Shown here piece by piece: positions 49,544-57,796 of a DNA stretch of 64,000 bases. The notes beneath the pieces were generated by a model. It made no database searches, was not told the DNA's origin, and was given only the letters and a program-made list of their open reading frames with translations. This DNA is from an uncultured Clostridia bacterium (GTDB taxonomy: Bacteria > Bacillota > Clostridia > UMGS1810): contig CAKSPF010000006.1 in the NCBI GenBank assembly GCA_934481345.1, forward strand, positions 73,815-137,814. The letters run 5' to 3'. Both the position numbers and the translations under genes were made by a program. Each line of letters starts with the position of its first letter. Within the stretch, counting starts at the first letter, position 1.

Positions 49544-50293
49544 TTATTCATAATCAACTACGTTTACCCATGAAAGCAAAAATTCTCTTTCTTCTTCCTT
49601 GCCTTTAACCGACTGCGAAGCCGCAACTATCGGCATCCATTTTTGCACATACTGCTTTGCGGTGTCGCTTTTTTCACAGAATAAGTTAAGATACTTATCT
49701 GCAAGCTCCGTGTTTTTATCAAGGCAGAACAGAAGGTATGTCCTTGCGGCGTCGGCGGAAGCATTTCCCTGAGTGGCATGCGACCAGTCGAGAATGTAGA
49801 GCGTGCCGTCATCCTTTAATATGATATTGCTTGGGTTGAAATCACCGTGGCACACTTTTTTGTGCTTTGGCATTGATTCAAGCCTTGTGTGGAGTTCGTA
49901 TCTTGTGGTGGCATCAAGATTTGCCGCAGATATTTTGCTGTTCATTTTGTCTTTGAGTTTATTGAGCATCGGGGCGGTCTTGCTGTGGACTTCAAGCTGA
50001 AGGTTGACAAACATTTCAAGGTATTCATCCGTTTTATCCGGATTTTCCTTCATAAGTGTGTCAAGCGTTTTTCCTTCTATGTAGTCCGAAACAATTGCCC
50101 ATTTGCCGTCTGCGACGGTTACTTCTTTAATTTTCGGAATATTAAGTCCCGTTTCCTCAATGCGTGCCTGATTAAGCGCTTCATTCAGTATATCGGCTTT
50201 TGAAAAATCCTTGTCGAATACTTTGATTGCGTTGTCGCCGTCGCGGTACACGGTCTTGTTTGTTCTTTTTGCAATGATGTTGTCTGTTTTCAT
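49544..50293 (-). CDS. APH/choline-kinase-fold phosphotransferase
   Basis: 249-residue small-molecule kinase of the aminoglycoside phosphotransferase fold. The Brenner motif is CHGDFNPSNIIL and the metal-binding aspartate is in YILDWSHA; an N-lobe with VYRDGDNAIKVF precedes them. I choose the ATG at 50293 behind GGAGGG. The fold includes antibiotic kinases, but also choline, homoserine and sugar kinases. Neighbours give no hint of resistance, so the substrate is open. Confidence 0.82.
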   Translation of the reverse strand: MKTDNIIAKRTNKTVYRDGDNAIKVFDKDFSKADILNEALNQARIEETGLNIPKIKEVTVADGKWAIVSDYIEGKTLDTLMKENPDKTDEYLEMFVNLQLEVHSKTAPMLNKLKDKMNSKISAANLDATTRYELHTRLESMPKHKKVCHGDFNPSNIILKDDGTLYILDWSHATQGNASADAARTYLLFCLDKNTELADKYLNLFCEKSDTAKQYVQKWMPIVAASQSVKGKEEEREFLLSWVNVVDYE

Positions 50294-50352
50294 TTTTAAT
50301 CCCTCCGTTGTGCATATTTTAATGCTGTGTTGATACAAAACTTTTCATAAAT

Positions 50353-50381
50353 ATTGTAACATAAATATTGTCAAATGTGAA
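50353..50381 (-). promoter_or_regulatory. promoter of the APH-fold kinase gene
   Basis: -35 TTCACA (50376-50381) and -10 TACAAT (50353-50358), 17-base spacing. Confidence 0.6.
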
Positions 50382-50403
50382 GATATTTTTAAAAATTTGT
50401 GTT

Positions 50404-50436
50404 AAAAAAACCGTGTGCTTTTTCTGCACACGGTTT
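50404..50436 (-). terminator. terminator after the TIM-barrel/AMP-ligase fusion gene
   Basis: AAACCGTGTGC (50408-50418) and GCACACGGTTT (50426-50436), 7-base loop, followed by a T-run on the minus strand. Confidence 0.9.
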
Positions 50437-50444
50437 GAAATGTT

Positions 50445-52970
50445 TTATGCCGTTACAATACTGTCCGCATCCTGAAGACCGAGATATTCGATTGCGCCTT
50501 CGCGCATTTTGTATTTAAGAATTTTGCCTGCGGCATTCATCGGGAACGAGTCTACAAAGCGGATGTATTTTGGAACCTTGTGCTTGGCAAGGTTTGCAAC
50601 TATAAATTCCCTCAGCGAATCTTCCGTAAGTCCGCTTCCCTCTTTTGGAATTACGCATGCCATCGCTTCTTCGCCGTACTGTTTGTCCGGTACGCCTATA
50701 ACCTGAACATCTTTTACGCTCGGATTGGTATAGATGAAGTCCTCTATTTCCTTTGGATACAGATTTTCGCCGCCGCGGATAATCATGTCCTTGATTCTTC
50801 CGGTGATTTTAAAGTAACCGTCCGGAGTTCTGCGTGCCAGGTCGCCGGAGTGGAGCCAGCCGTCCTCGTCTATTGCGGCTGCTGTCGCTTCGGGCATTTT
50901 GTAGTAGCCTTTCATTATGTTGTAGCCGCGTGCGACAAATTCGCCGTCTGTGTTGTCGGGAAGTTCTTCGTTTGTTTCGGGATCAACAATTTTACATTCA
51001 ACTCCGAAAATAGGACTTCCTACAGTGTTAACGCGTGTTTCGAGCGAATCGGTGGTTTTGCTCATTGTTGTTGCCGGAGAAGCTTCGGTCTGACCGTAGG
51101 TTATGCATATTTCGGGCATATGCATCTTTTCCACAACCTCCTGCATCGTCTGTATCGGGCAAGGGGAACCTGCCATTATTCCGGTACGCATGTGTGAAAA
51201 GTCTGTCTTTGCAAAGTCCTCGTGTCCGAGCATGGCGATAAACATTGTCGGTACTCCGTGGAAACAGGTGATTTTTTCCTTGTTTATGCAGTCAAGACCT
51301 CTCCTCGGAGAAAATGCCGGTATCGGCGACATAGTTACACCGTGAGTTACCGAGGCTGTCATTGCAAGCACCATGCCGAAGCAGTGGAACATAGGCACTT
51401 GAATCATCATTCTGTCCGCCGTTGACAAATCCATGCAATCGCCTATGGCTTTTCCGTTATTAACGACGTTGTAGTGGGTGAGCATTACGCCTTTCGGGAA
51501 TCCCGTTGTACCCGATGTGTACTGTATGTTGCATACGTCGTGCTTGTTTATGACAAGCTGACGTCTTAAAATTTCTTCATACGGAACGGAGTCCTTCTTT
51601 TCGAGGGCCTCTTCCCATGTTAATGCTCCCGGCATCTCACATCCGACTGTGATAACGTTTCTCAAAAACGGCAGTTTTTTTGCATGAAGCGGCTTGCCTT
51701 TTTCGTGTGTTTCAAGCTCGGGGCAGAGCTGCTTTATAATTTCTATATAATTTGAATCCTTGAATCCGTCTACCATTACAAGCGTATGTGTGTCGGACTG
51801 TCTTAAAAGGTACAGCGCTTCATATATCTTGTATGCGGTATTTACCGTTACCAGTACGGCACCTATTTTTACCGTTGCCCAGAATGTAATGTACCATGCG
51901 GGAACATTGGTTGCCCAGACTGCCACATGGTCGCCGCGGCGCACACCGAGAGCTATAAGTGCGCGTGCAAAATCATCTACGTCATCTCTGAACTGAGTAT
52001 ATGTTCTTGTGTAATCGAGCGTTGTATACCTGAATGCATACTGATCCGGAAATTCCTCGCATATGCGGTCCAGAACCTGCGGAAAAGTAAGGTCAATAAG
52101 GTTGTTTTTCTTCCAAACATATTTACCGGTTTTCTGAGCGTTGTCATACAGCATGTCGCTTGATGAAGTGTTTGATGTGTATTTTGACATGTAATCTATA
52201 AACTGCGGGAACACGATTCCGGCATCGGAGAGATCCGGAGCCCAGTGCTTGAGCCATTCAAATGTAACATAGCCCTCGTAGTTTATGGAACGCAGTGCGG
52301 ACATAAAGCTGTCTATCGGAATGTCGCCCTCACCCATCATGCGGTATAAAACATCTCCGTTTTCGTCCTGAACGGAATCCTTTATATGAATATATTTTAT
52401 ATACGCGCCGAGATTTTGAAGTGTTTGCTCGGGAGTTTCGCCGAAAAATCTGTATGGGTGGTGTATATCCCAAAGTGCAGCAACGTTATCACTTGCAATT
52501 TCGTTGAGCAGATCTCTTAATCTTTCGGTATTTGCATAAACACCGTTGGTTTCTACAAGCAGAATAACTCCGTTTTCTTCTGCAACGGGAACGAGAGCTT
52601 TGATTTCATCTGCGATGCTTGCGTCGTCAACCTCGCCTTCCGGCGCAGCCTTCAAATCTCCGAGTATTCTTATGTACGGAGTCTTTAGCTTTGCGGCAAT
52701 TTCAATATATCTTTTGATTTCGTCAATGTTTTCTTCGCGCTTGTCTGTAAATTTGAGACAGCATCCGGTTGATAAGCAGGGAATTTCGATATGAATGGAT
52801 TCCAACTTTTTTAGGGTAGACGCGCATTTTTCCGGCGAAAACGGCGAAGACGCAAATTTGTCGCCTATTTCTCTGATTTCGATTCCGTCAAAGCCTAGGT
52901 CTTTTGCCATGGAGCGGATGTCTTTCCAACTGTAATTGGGGCATCCTAAGGTTGAAAAAGCAAGTTTCAT
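50445..52970 (-). CDS. fusion of xylose-isomerase-like TIM barrel and acyl-CoA synthetase
   Basis: 841 residues, one open frame. Residues 1-265 are a sugar-phosphate isomerase/epimerase-type (AP-endonuclease 2 fold) barrel with plausible metal ligands E140 (LLVETNG), D168 (ALWDIHHPYRFFG), H195 (YIHIKD) and E238 (VTFEWLKHW). After a linker (about 266-285), residues 290-841 are a complete AMP-dependent acyl-CoA synthetase: YTSGTTGFPKGVMLTHYN (484-501), GQTEASP, GWLHSGDLARRTPDGY, ITGRIKDMIIRGGENLYPKEIE and the catalytic lysine in NAAGKILKYK. Each half is complete, so both may be active. The combination suggests a two-step route on one carboxylic acid derived from a sugar or polyol, which is speculation. 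Confidence 0.9.
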   Translation of the reverse strand: MKLAFSTLGCPNYSWKDIRSMAKDLGFDGIEIREIGDKFASSPFSPEKCASTLKKLESIHIEIPCLSTGCCLKFTDKREENIDEIKRYIEIAAKLKTPYIRILGDLKAAPEGEVDDASIADEIKALVPVAEENGVILLVETNGVYANTERLRDLLNEIASDNVAALWDIHHPYRFFGETPEQTLQNLGAYIKYIHIKDSVQDENGDVLYRMMGEGDIPIDSFMSALRSINYEGYVTFEWLKHWAPDLSDAGIVFPQFIDYMSKYTSNTSSSDMLYDNAQKTGKYVWKKNNLIDLTFPQVLDRICEEFPDQYAFRYTTLDYTRTYTQFRDDVDDFARALIALGVRRGDHVAVWATNVPAWYITFWATVKIGAVLVTVNTAYKIYEALYLLRQSDTHTLVMVDGFKDSNYIEIIKQLCPELETHEKGKPLHAKKLPFLRNVITVGCEMPGALTWEEALEKKDSVPYEEILRRQLVINKHDVCNIQYTSGTTGFPKGVMLTHYNVVNNGKAIGDCMDLSTADRMMIQVPMFHCFGMVLAMTASVTHGVTMSPIPAFSPRRGLDCINKEKITCFHGVPTMFIAMLGHEDFAKTDFSHMRTGIMAGSPCPIQTMQEVVEKMHMPEICITYGQTEASPATTMSKTTDSLETRVNTVGSPIFGVECKIVDPETNEELPDNTDGEFVARGYNIMKGYYKMPEATAAAIDEDGWLHSGDLARRTPDGYFKITGRIKDMIIRGGENLYPKEIEDFIYTNPSVKDVQVIGVPDKQYGEEAMACVIPKEGSGLTEDSLREFIVANLAKHKVPKYIRFVDSFPMNAAGKILKYKMREGAIEYLGLQDADSIVTA

Positions 52971-53002
52971 AACAGTATGTTCCTTTCTTATTTGGTATAA
53001 AA

Positions 53003-53032
53003 AATCCTGTAAACGGGTATTCCGCTTACAGG
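53003..53032 (-). terminator. terminator between the small gene and the fusion gene
   Basis: CCTGTAA/TTACAGG (53006-53012, 53026-53032) extended by CGG/CCG across one mismatch, followed on the minus strand by ATTTTTTATA. It lies only about 30 bases before the fusion gene start, so it may either end the small gene or act as an attenuator for the fusion gene. Confidence 0.8.
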
Positions 53033-53050
53033 AAGATATTTTTGGATAAA

Positions 53051-53090
53051 ATTATACAGGTATTATATCTATTTTGTATGGGATATCCAA
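53051..53090 (-). promoter_or_regulatory. possible promoter of the fusion gene, upstream of the terminator
   Basis: Two TATAAT boxes (53062-53067, 53051-53056); the first has TTGGAT 17 bases upstream (53085-53090). Both lie inside the end of the small reading frame. If used, the terminator at 53003-53032 would be in the fusion gene leader. Confidence 0.4.
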
Positions 53091-53231
53091 CAATATCCTC
53101 TCATGGTAACGGAGAGAAACCCGGTCGAGTCTAATCACCGATTGGCTTTCAACTGACTGCTCGGGGGTGAGTTCGCGTTTGACGGTAAACACTGTTTTGC
53201 AGCAACCAACAGTTCTCTTAGCTTTACACAT
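53052..53231 (-). CDS. small protein of unknown function (59 residues)
   Basis: Not recognised. Begins MCKAKRTVGCCKTVFTVKRE; cysteine pair at 10-11, charged and beta-prone in the second half (VIRLDRVSLRYHERILLDIP). It has its own promoter (53271-53299) and is followed by a terminator. The ribosome site is weak (AAAGGG about 11 bases upstream). Codon choice (CGC, CGG, CTC, GTC, ACC) differs from the A/T-rich use of its neighbours. The same stretch also has RNA hairpin potential (ACTGTT/AACAGT, CTCTC/GAGAG), so a non-coding RNA cannot be excluded. Confidence 0.45.
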   Translation of the reverse strand: MCKAKRTVGCCKTVFTVKRELTPEQSVESQSVIRLDRVSLRYHERILLDIPYKIDIIPV

Positions 53232-53270
53232 CAAGGCTTTTTCCCTTTCATCGCATTTAATATTTTCTAT

Positions 53271-53299
53271 AGTGTAGCATATATTTTTTGTTTTGTCTA
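53271..53299 (-). promoter_or_regulatory. promoter of the small gene at 53052-53231
   Basis: -35 TAGACA (53294-53299) and -10 TACACT (53271-53276), 17-base spacing. An alternative TTGACA lies a further 14 bases upstream. Confidence 0.55.
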
Positions 53300-53387
53300 T
53301 AATAAATTTGTCAAAATTCGAGCAGAAAAGGCATATTTTTTTGTATATTAGTACGAACAGCCTAATCAGTATCCGAACACGCATTGC

Positions 53388-55223
53388 CTATTCATACAGC
53401 ACAAATCCGCCGTTTTGCACATATACAATATCTCCCAGGTTTGTAACATTGTGCGAAACCAAAACCTTTTTCGAAGAAACTCTCACAGCCTCCTGTGACA
53501 GATTAACTGCCGCCGTTATGATTTTTTCTTTAAAATTCCGTTCCATTAAAAGTACGCCGTCATTTTTTGTGATAAAATTCATATCGCCGTATTTTAATGC
53601 GTCTGAGGAATTTTTCAGCGCGGTCATGCACCGGTACAGCTCATTTACTTCGCGGTTTATTTTTTCGGGATTGAAATATGCTCTGTTAAACGGATCGTTA
53701 AAACCCTCCATACCTATTTCATCGCCGTAGTAAATACACGGGCATCCCGGAAGGAAAAACTGTAAAAATACGGCTGCTTTAAGGCGCGACAAAGCAATTC
53801 TTCTCTCTTCATCCGAAAAAACATATTTTGCCTTGTCTTCTCTTGTTATTCCCATGTCGGCACCCGTAAGGTTGGTTATTATTCTTTCGGTGTCGTGTGT
53901 GGAAAGGCTGTTCATAAGGCAATGGAGAACCTCTGCCGGATAATTCTCAACAATCGTCATTATCTCCGACGCAAAGTTTTCTGTCGTGATTATACCTTTT
54001 AAAAGCAAAATGATTGCATTGCGGAAAGGGTAATTCATTACCGAATCAAGCTCGGAATTAACAAAATATTTTCGGCGTATACTGTATGCGATTTTGTTTG
54101 AAGCATCTTCCCATACCTCTCCCAGAACAACAGCGTCCGGCTTTTCGCTTTTTACCGTGTCGTGAAGAAGCTTTATAAATTCATCGGGAAGCTCGTCTGC
54201 GACATCAAGACGGAATCCGTCCGCCCCGGCGCGCAGCCAGTGTCTGATAACGCTGTCCTCGTCCGTGATTATGTAACGGATATAATCTTCATTCATTTCA
54301 TTTATGCACGGCAGGGTATCTATGCCCCACCATGACTCGTATTTATCGGGATAGCTTTCAAAGTTGTACCAGTCTTTGTATCGGGATTCGGGATTGGAAT
54401 AAGCTCCCGTGCCGAACCGTTTGTATTTGTCAAAGTAGATGCTGTCGCAGCCGGTATGGGAAAATACGCCGTCCAGTATGATTTTGATACCGTTTTTGTG
54501 TGCTTCGCTGCAAAGCTCTCTGAAGTCCTGCTCTGTTCCGAGCATAGGGTCTATTGACATGTAATCGCATGTGTCATATCTGTGATTTGAATATGCTTTA
54601 AACACAGGGTTTAAGTATATTATACCGATGCCGAGGTTTTTGAGGTACGGCAGTTTCTTTTCGATACCCTTCAGATTTCCGCCGTAAAAATCGTTGTTCA
54701 GTATTTTTCCGTCGCTGTTCGGCAGATAAGCAGGCATTTCCGCGGTGCTTGAATGTATGTAGTACGGTTCAAGCTTTCCGCTTAAGTCACATTCGCCGTA
54801 TTTATTAAATCGGTCGGGGAAAATCTGATATATTACCCGTCCTTTAAAATCATCGGGAGTTGAGTAATCCTCCGGAAGGCAGCTAACCTGCCATAGCGTA
54901 CCGTCCTCAATGTTTGTATCGCTGTCGCCGTACTTCATAAGCTTGAAGCTTGATGCGTCGGTGGTAATGTCAAATCTGTAAAAATAAAGACCGCATTCGC
55001 TCAGCGAAAATGTTCCGCCGTATATCGTGTAGCAATCGTATTTTTGGGTTTGAGAAAGCGGAAAATCCGCTTCGTATCCGTCATCGCGGGTTATGTGAAC
55101 ATGCACGCTTTGCGTATTGCACGAATCGGGAATATGAATATTCAGCGTACATTCTTCATTTTGCTTTAAGCAGCCAAAGGGTTTTTTAAATTTTAAGCTT
55201 TTGCTGTCAAATAAAATTCTCAT
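53388..55223 (-). CDS. GH13 alpha-amylase/neopullulanase-type hydrolase
   Basis: 611 residues: an N-terminal beta-sandwich (about 1-115), then the GH13 barrel. Catalytic residues are D340 (GADGFRLDVADE), E369 (VVLGEVWED) and D444 (SLSTHDTER); YLNPVFKAYSNHRYDT and ILDGVFSHTG are conserved regions. No signal peptide, so it acts on internal alpha-glucans. It is last in the glycogen series and may supply the endo- or debranching activity that glgP needs, since no GlgX or pullulanase gene is present here. Confidence 0.92.
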   Translation of the reverse strand: MRILFDSKSLKFKKPFGCLKQNEECTLNIHIPDSCNTQSVHVHITRDDGYEADFPLSQTQKYDCYTIYGGTFSLSECGLYFYRFDITTDASSFKLMKYGDSDTNIEDGTLWQVSCLPEDYSTPDDFKGRVIYQIFPDRFNKYGECDLSGKLEPYYIHSSTAEMPAYLPNSDGKILNNDFYGGNLKGIEKKLPYLKNLGIGIIYLNPVFKAYSNHRYDTCDYMSIDPMLGTEQDFRELCSEAHKNGIKIILDGVFSHTGCDSIYFDKYKRFGTGAYSNPESRYKDWYNFESYPDKYESWWGIDTLPCINEMNEDYIRYIITDEDSVIRHWLRAGADGFRLDVADELPDEFIKLLHDTVKSEKPDAVVLGEVWEDASNKIAYSIRRKYFVNSELDSVMNYPFRNAIILLLKGIITTENFASEIMTIVENYPAEVLHCLMNSLSTHDTERIITNLTGADMGITREDKAKYVFSDEERRIALSRLKAAVFLQFFLPGCPCIYYGDEIGMEGFNDPFNRAYFNPEKINREVNELYRCMTALKNSSDALKYGDMNFITKNDGVLLMERNFKEKIITAAVNLSQEAVRVSSKKVLVSHNVTNLGDIVYVQNGGFVLYE

Positions 55224-55264
55224 TTTAATCTCCGTTGCGGCTGATAATTTGCCTTAATAAAAAA

Positions 55265-55299
55265 TTATGCGCCACTGCTGTTTTAAGACGGCAGTGGCG
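55265..55299 (-). terminator. possible terminator between glgP and the amylase gene
   Basis: CGCCACTGC/GCAGTGGCG (55270-55278, 55291-55299) with a 12-base loop, followed on the minus strand by CATAATTTTTT. The U-run is displaced by four bases, so termination may be partial. Confidence 0.55.
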
Positions 55300-55306
55300 G
55301 AAATAT

Positions 55307-57718
55307 TTATTTGCAGTGCCAGATGTTTTCTGCATATTCTTCTATAGCTCTGTCTGATGAGAAAATACCTGCTTTCGCAATATTTGTAAGCGACATATCC
55401 ATAAATTTATATTTGTCTGCATAGGTTTTGCTCACAAGCTCCTGAGCTTTGACATATGAATCGTAATCGGCAAGCGTCATATATGCGTCGGCAGTACCGA
55501 ATGCATTTGTAAGCAGAGATTTTGCTATATCGTCAAATCTTGCACCGAGCACATTTGAAGTGAGCAAATCAAGAACTGCTTTCAGGTCGCTGTTTCCGTT
55601 TACATAGTCAAGCGGAGAATATCCCTGGCGCCACAGTGCGTCGACTTCATCTGCTTTAAGACCGAACAGGAATATATTATCTTTGCCAACCTGCTCAAAT
55701 ATTTCAACATTTGCACCGTCAAGCGTGCCGAGAGTTACCGCACCGTTTATCATGAGCTTCATATTTCCCGTACCGGACGCTTCTTTTCCGGCGATTGAAA
55801 TCTGCTCTGAAATATCTGCTGCCGGAATAATTATTTCCGCAAGGGAAACCTTGTAATCTTCAATGAATACAACCTTAAGCTTATCTCTTACGGCAGGATC
55901 GGAGTTTACGGTGTTTGATACTGCACAGATAAGGCGTATTATCTGCTTCGCCATGAAATATCCGGCAGAGGCTTTTGCGGCAAATATAAATGTCCTCGGT
56001 TTGAAATCCATGTTTGGATTTTCTTTTATTTTGAGATACATATGGAGTATCTGCAAAACATTTAAAAGCTGCCTTTTGTATTCATGCAGTCTTTTTATCT
56101 GAACGTCAAAAATTGAATCGGAATCAACTTTTATGCCGTTTGCCTGAAGTATATAATCCGCAAGCCTTTGTTTGTTTGCCTTTTTGATATCGAATAATTT
56201 ATCCGCAACCTGCTTGTCGCCGTGATATTTGAGGAGTTTTTCAAGGTTTTTGGAATCTTTTTTAAATCCGTCGCCGATAAGCTCCGTCAGGTAGTCTGTA
56301 AGAAGCGGATTTGACTGGCATAGCCATCTTCTGTAAGCTATCCCGTTTGTTACATTCGTAAACTTCTCGGGAGATATATTGTAATAATCTTTAAAAATGC
56401 TTGTTTTAAGAATTTCACTGTGCAGTTTTGATACGCCGTTTACCATGTGGCATGCTGCAAGACACATGTTTGCCATGCGGATTTCTCCGTTTGCTATAAC
56501 TGCCATATAGTCGATTTTAGCATAATCTCCGGGATAAACATTGTTCAGCTGTATCAGCAGGCGGCGGTTAATTTCCGCAACGATCTGGTAAATTCTCGGG
56601 AGCTGGTCGTTGAACATATGCTCGTTCCAGCGTTCGAGAGCCTCGCTCATTACGGTGTGGTTTGTGTAGGAAAGAGTTTTGCAGGTTATATCCCATGCGT
56701 CATCCCAGCCGTAGCCGTAATTGTCCATAAGTATTCTCATAAGCTCCGGAACGCAGAGCGCCGGATGAGTATCGTTGATGTGGATTGATACTTTATCTGA
56801 AAGGTTGTCAAGCGTCTTATATTTTGCAAAGTGTTTTTTTGTAATTGTCTGAAGTGACGCACTTACAAAGAAATATTGCTGTTTGAGCCTGAGTATTTTT
56901 CCTTCGATATGGTCATCGGCAGGATACAGGACTTTCGATATTACCTCGGCTTTGGTATTTTCTTCGATAGCTTTTGCGTAATCTCCTCTGGAGAATGCGG
57001 TCATATCAAAGCTTTTCGGAGATTTGGCGCTCCAGAGCACAAGTTTATTTACTGCCGGTGTATTGTAGCCGGATATGAGCATATCGTAAGGAACGGCAAG
57101 CACAACCGTATAGTCAACGTGTTCTGCGTGATAGCCTTTATCGTCAAACCATTCATTTACATGTCCTCCGAATTTTACCTCTACGGATTCATCGGGTCTG
57201 CCCTTCAGCCAGACATCGCCGAGGTTGAGCCAGTCATCCGGGAATTCCATCTGCCAGCCGTCAATTATTTTTTGCTTGAAAATACCGAATTCATATCTTA
57301 TCGAATACCCTGTAGCCGGTATTGCAAGTGATGTCAGCGAATCCATGTAGCAGGAGGCAAGACGGCCCAAACCGCCGTTTCCGAGCCCTGCATCCGGCTC
57401 TATTTTGTATATATCTTCAATATCTACATCTATGGATTTGAGAGCTTTTTTAAATGCATCCTCAACTCCGAGATTATACAGGTTATTGTGGAGTGAGGTT
57501 CCTACCAAAAACTCCATTGACATATAAAATACCTGTTTTTCTTCTTTTTTTCCTGCGGTTTTATTAAACTCCATGTTTTTTTCGGAGAGAATATCCCGTA
57601 CAACCATGCAAGCGGTCATATATACCTGGTGCTGTGTAGCCTCTGAGATTGCACAGCCAAAGTTGTTTTTGCATTTTTCGTCCAACAGCTTCATAGCCGA
57701 TTTCTGGTCAAGATTCAT
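55307..57718 (-). CDS. glgP: glycogen phosphorylase
   Basis: 803-residue GT35 phosphorylase, releasing glucose 1-phosphate from glycogen ends. EPDAGLGNGGLGRLASCYMDS split over conserved blocks, the HINDTHPALCVPELMRILMD region, RIHEYKRQLLN-type block (KRLHEYKRQLLNVLQ), and the PLP lysine in EASGTGNMKLMINGA. Full length. It is 78 bases downstream of glgA. Confidence 0.97.
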   Translation of the reverse strand: MNLDQKSAMKLLDEKCKNNFGCAISEATQHQVYMTACMVVRDILSEKNMEFNKTAGKKEEKQVFYMSMEFLVGTSLHNNLYNLGVEDAFKKALKSIDVDIEDIYKIEPDAGLGNGGLGRLASCYMDSLTSLAIPATGYSIRYEFGIFKQKIIDGWQMEFPDDWLNLGDVWLKGRPDESVEVKFGGHVNEWFDDKGYHAEHVDYTVVLAVPYDMLISGYNTPAVNKLVLWSAKSPKSFDMTAFSRGDYAKAIEENTKAEVISKVLYPADDHIEGKILRLKQQYFFVSASLQTITKKHFAKYKTLDNLSDKVSIHINDTHPALCVPELMRILMDNYGYGWDDAWDITCKTLSYTNHTVMSEALERWNEHMFNDQLPRIYQIVAEINRRLLIQLNNVYPGDYAKIDYMAVIANGEIRMANMCLAACHMVNGVSKLHSEILKTSIFKDYYNISPEKFTNVTNGIAYRRWLCQSNPLLTDYLTELIGDGFKKDSKNLEKLLKYHGDKQVADKLFDIKKANKQRLADYILQANGIKVDSDSIFDVQIKRLHEYKRQLLNVLQILHMYLKIKENPNMDFKPRTFIFAAKASAGYFMAKQIIRLICAVSNTVNSDPAVRDKLKVVFIEDYKVSLAEIIIPAADISEQISIAGKEASGTGNMKLMINGAVTLGTLDGANVEIFEQVGKDNIFLFGLKADEVDALWRQGYSPLDYVNGNSDLKAVLDLLTSNVLGARFDDIAKSLLTNAFGTADAYMTLADYDSYVKAQELVSKTYADKYKFMDMSLTNIAKAGIFSSDRAIEEYAENIWHCK

Positions 57719-57796
57719 TAATATCAGTCCCCTTCATTTGTTTCGGTAAGGCGTCGTGCGCCGATTTGCTTTTTCGGCAAAATATTTCCGAAAGCA

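Noticed and set aside
49544..50293. Antibiotic resistance kinase
   Set aside because: Only the general APH fold is supported; no resistance context, so substrate left open.
53232..53384. Longer 110-codon version of the small gene
   Set aside because: It would run through the promoter at 53271-53299 and begins without a ribosome site right after the amylase stop.
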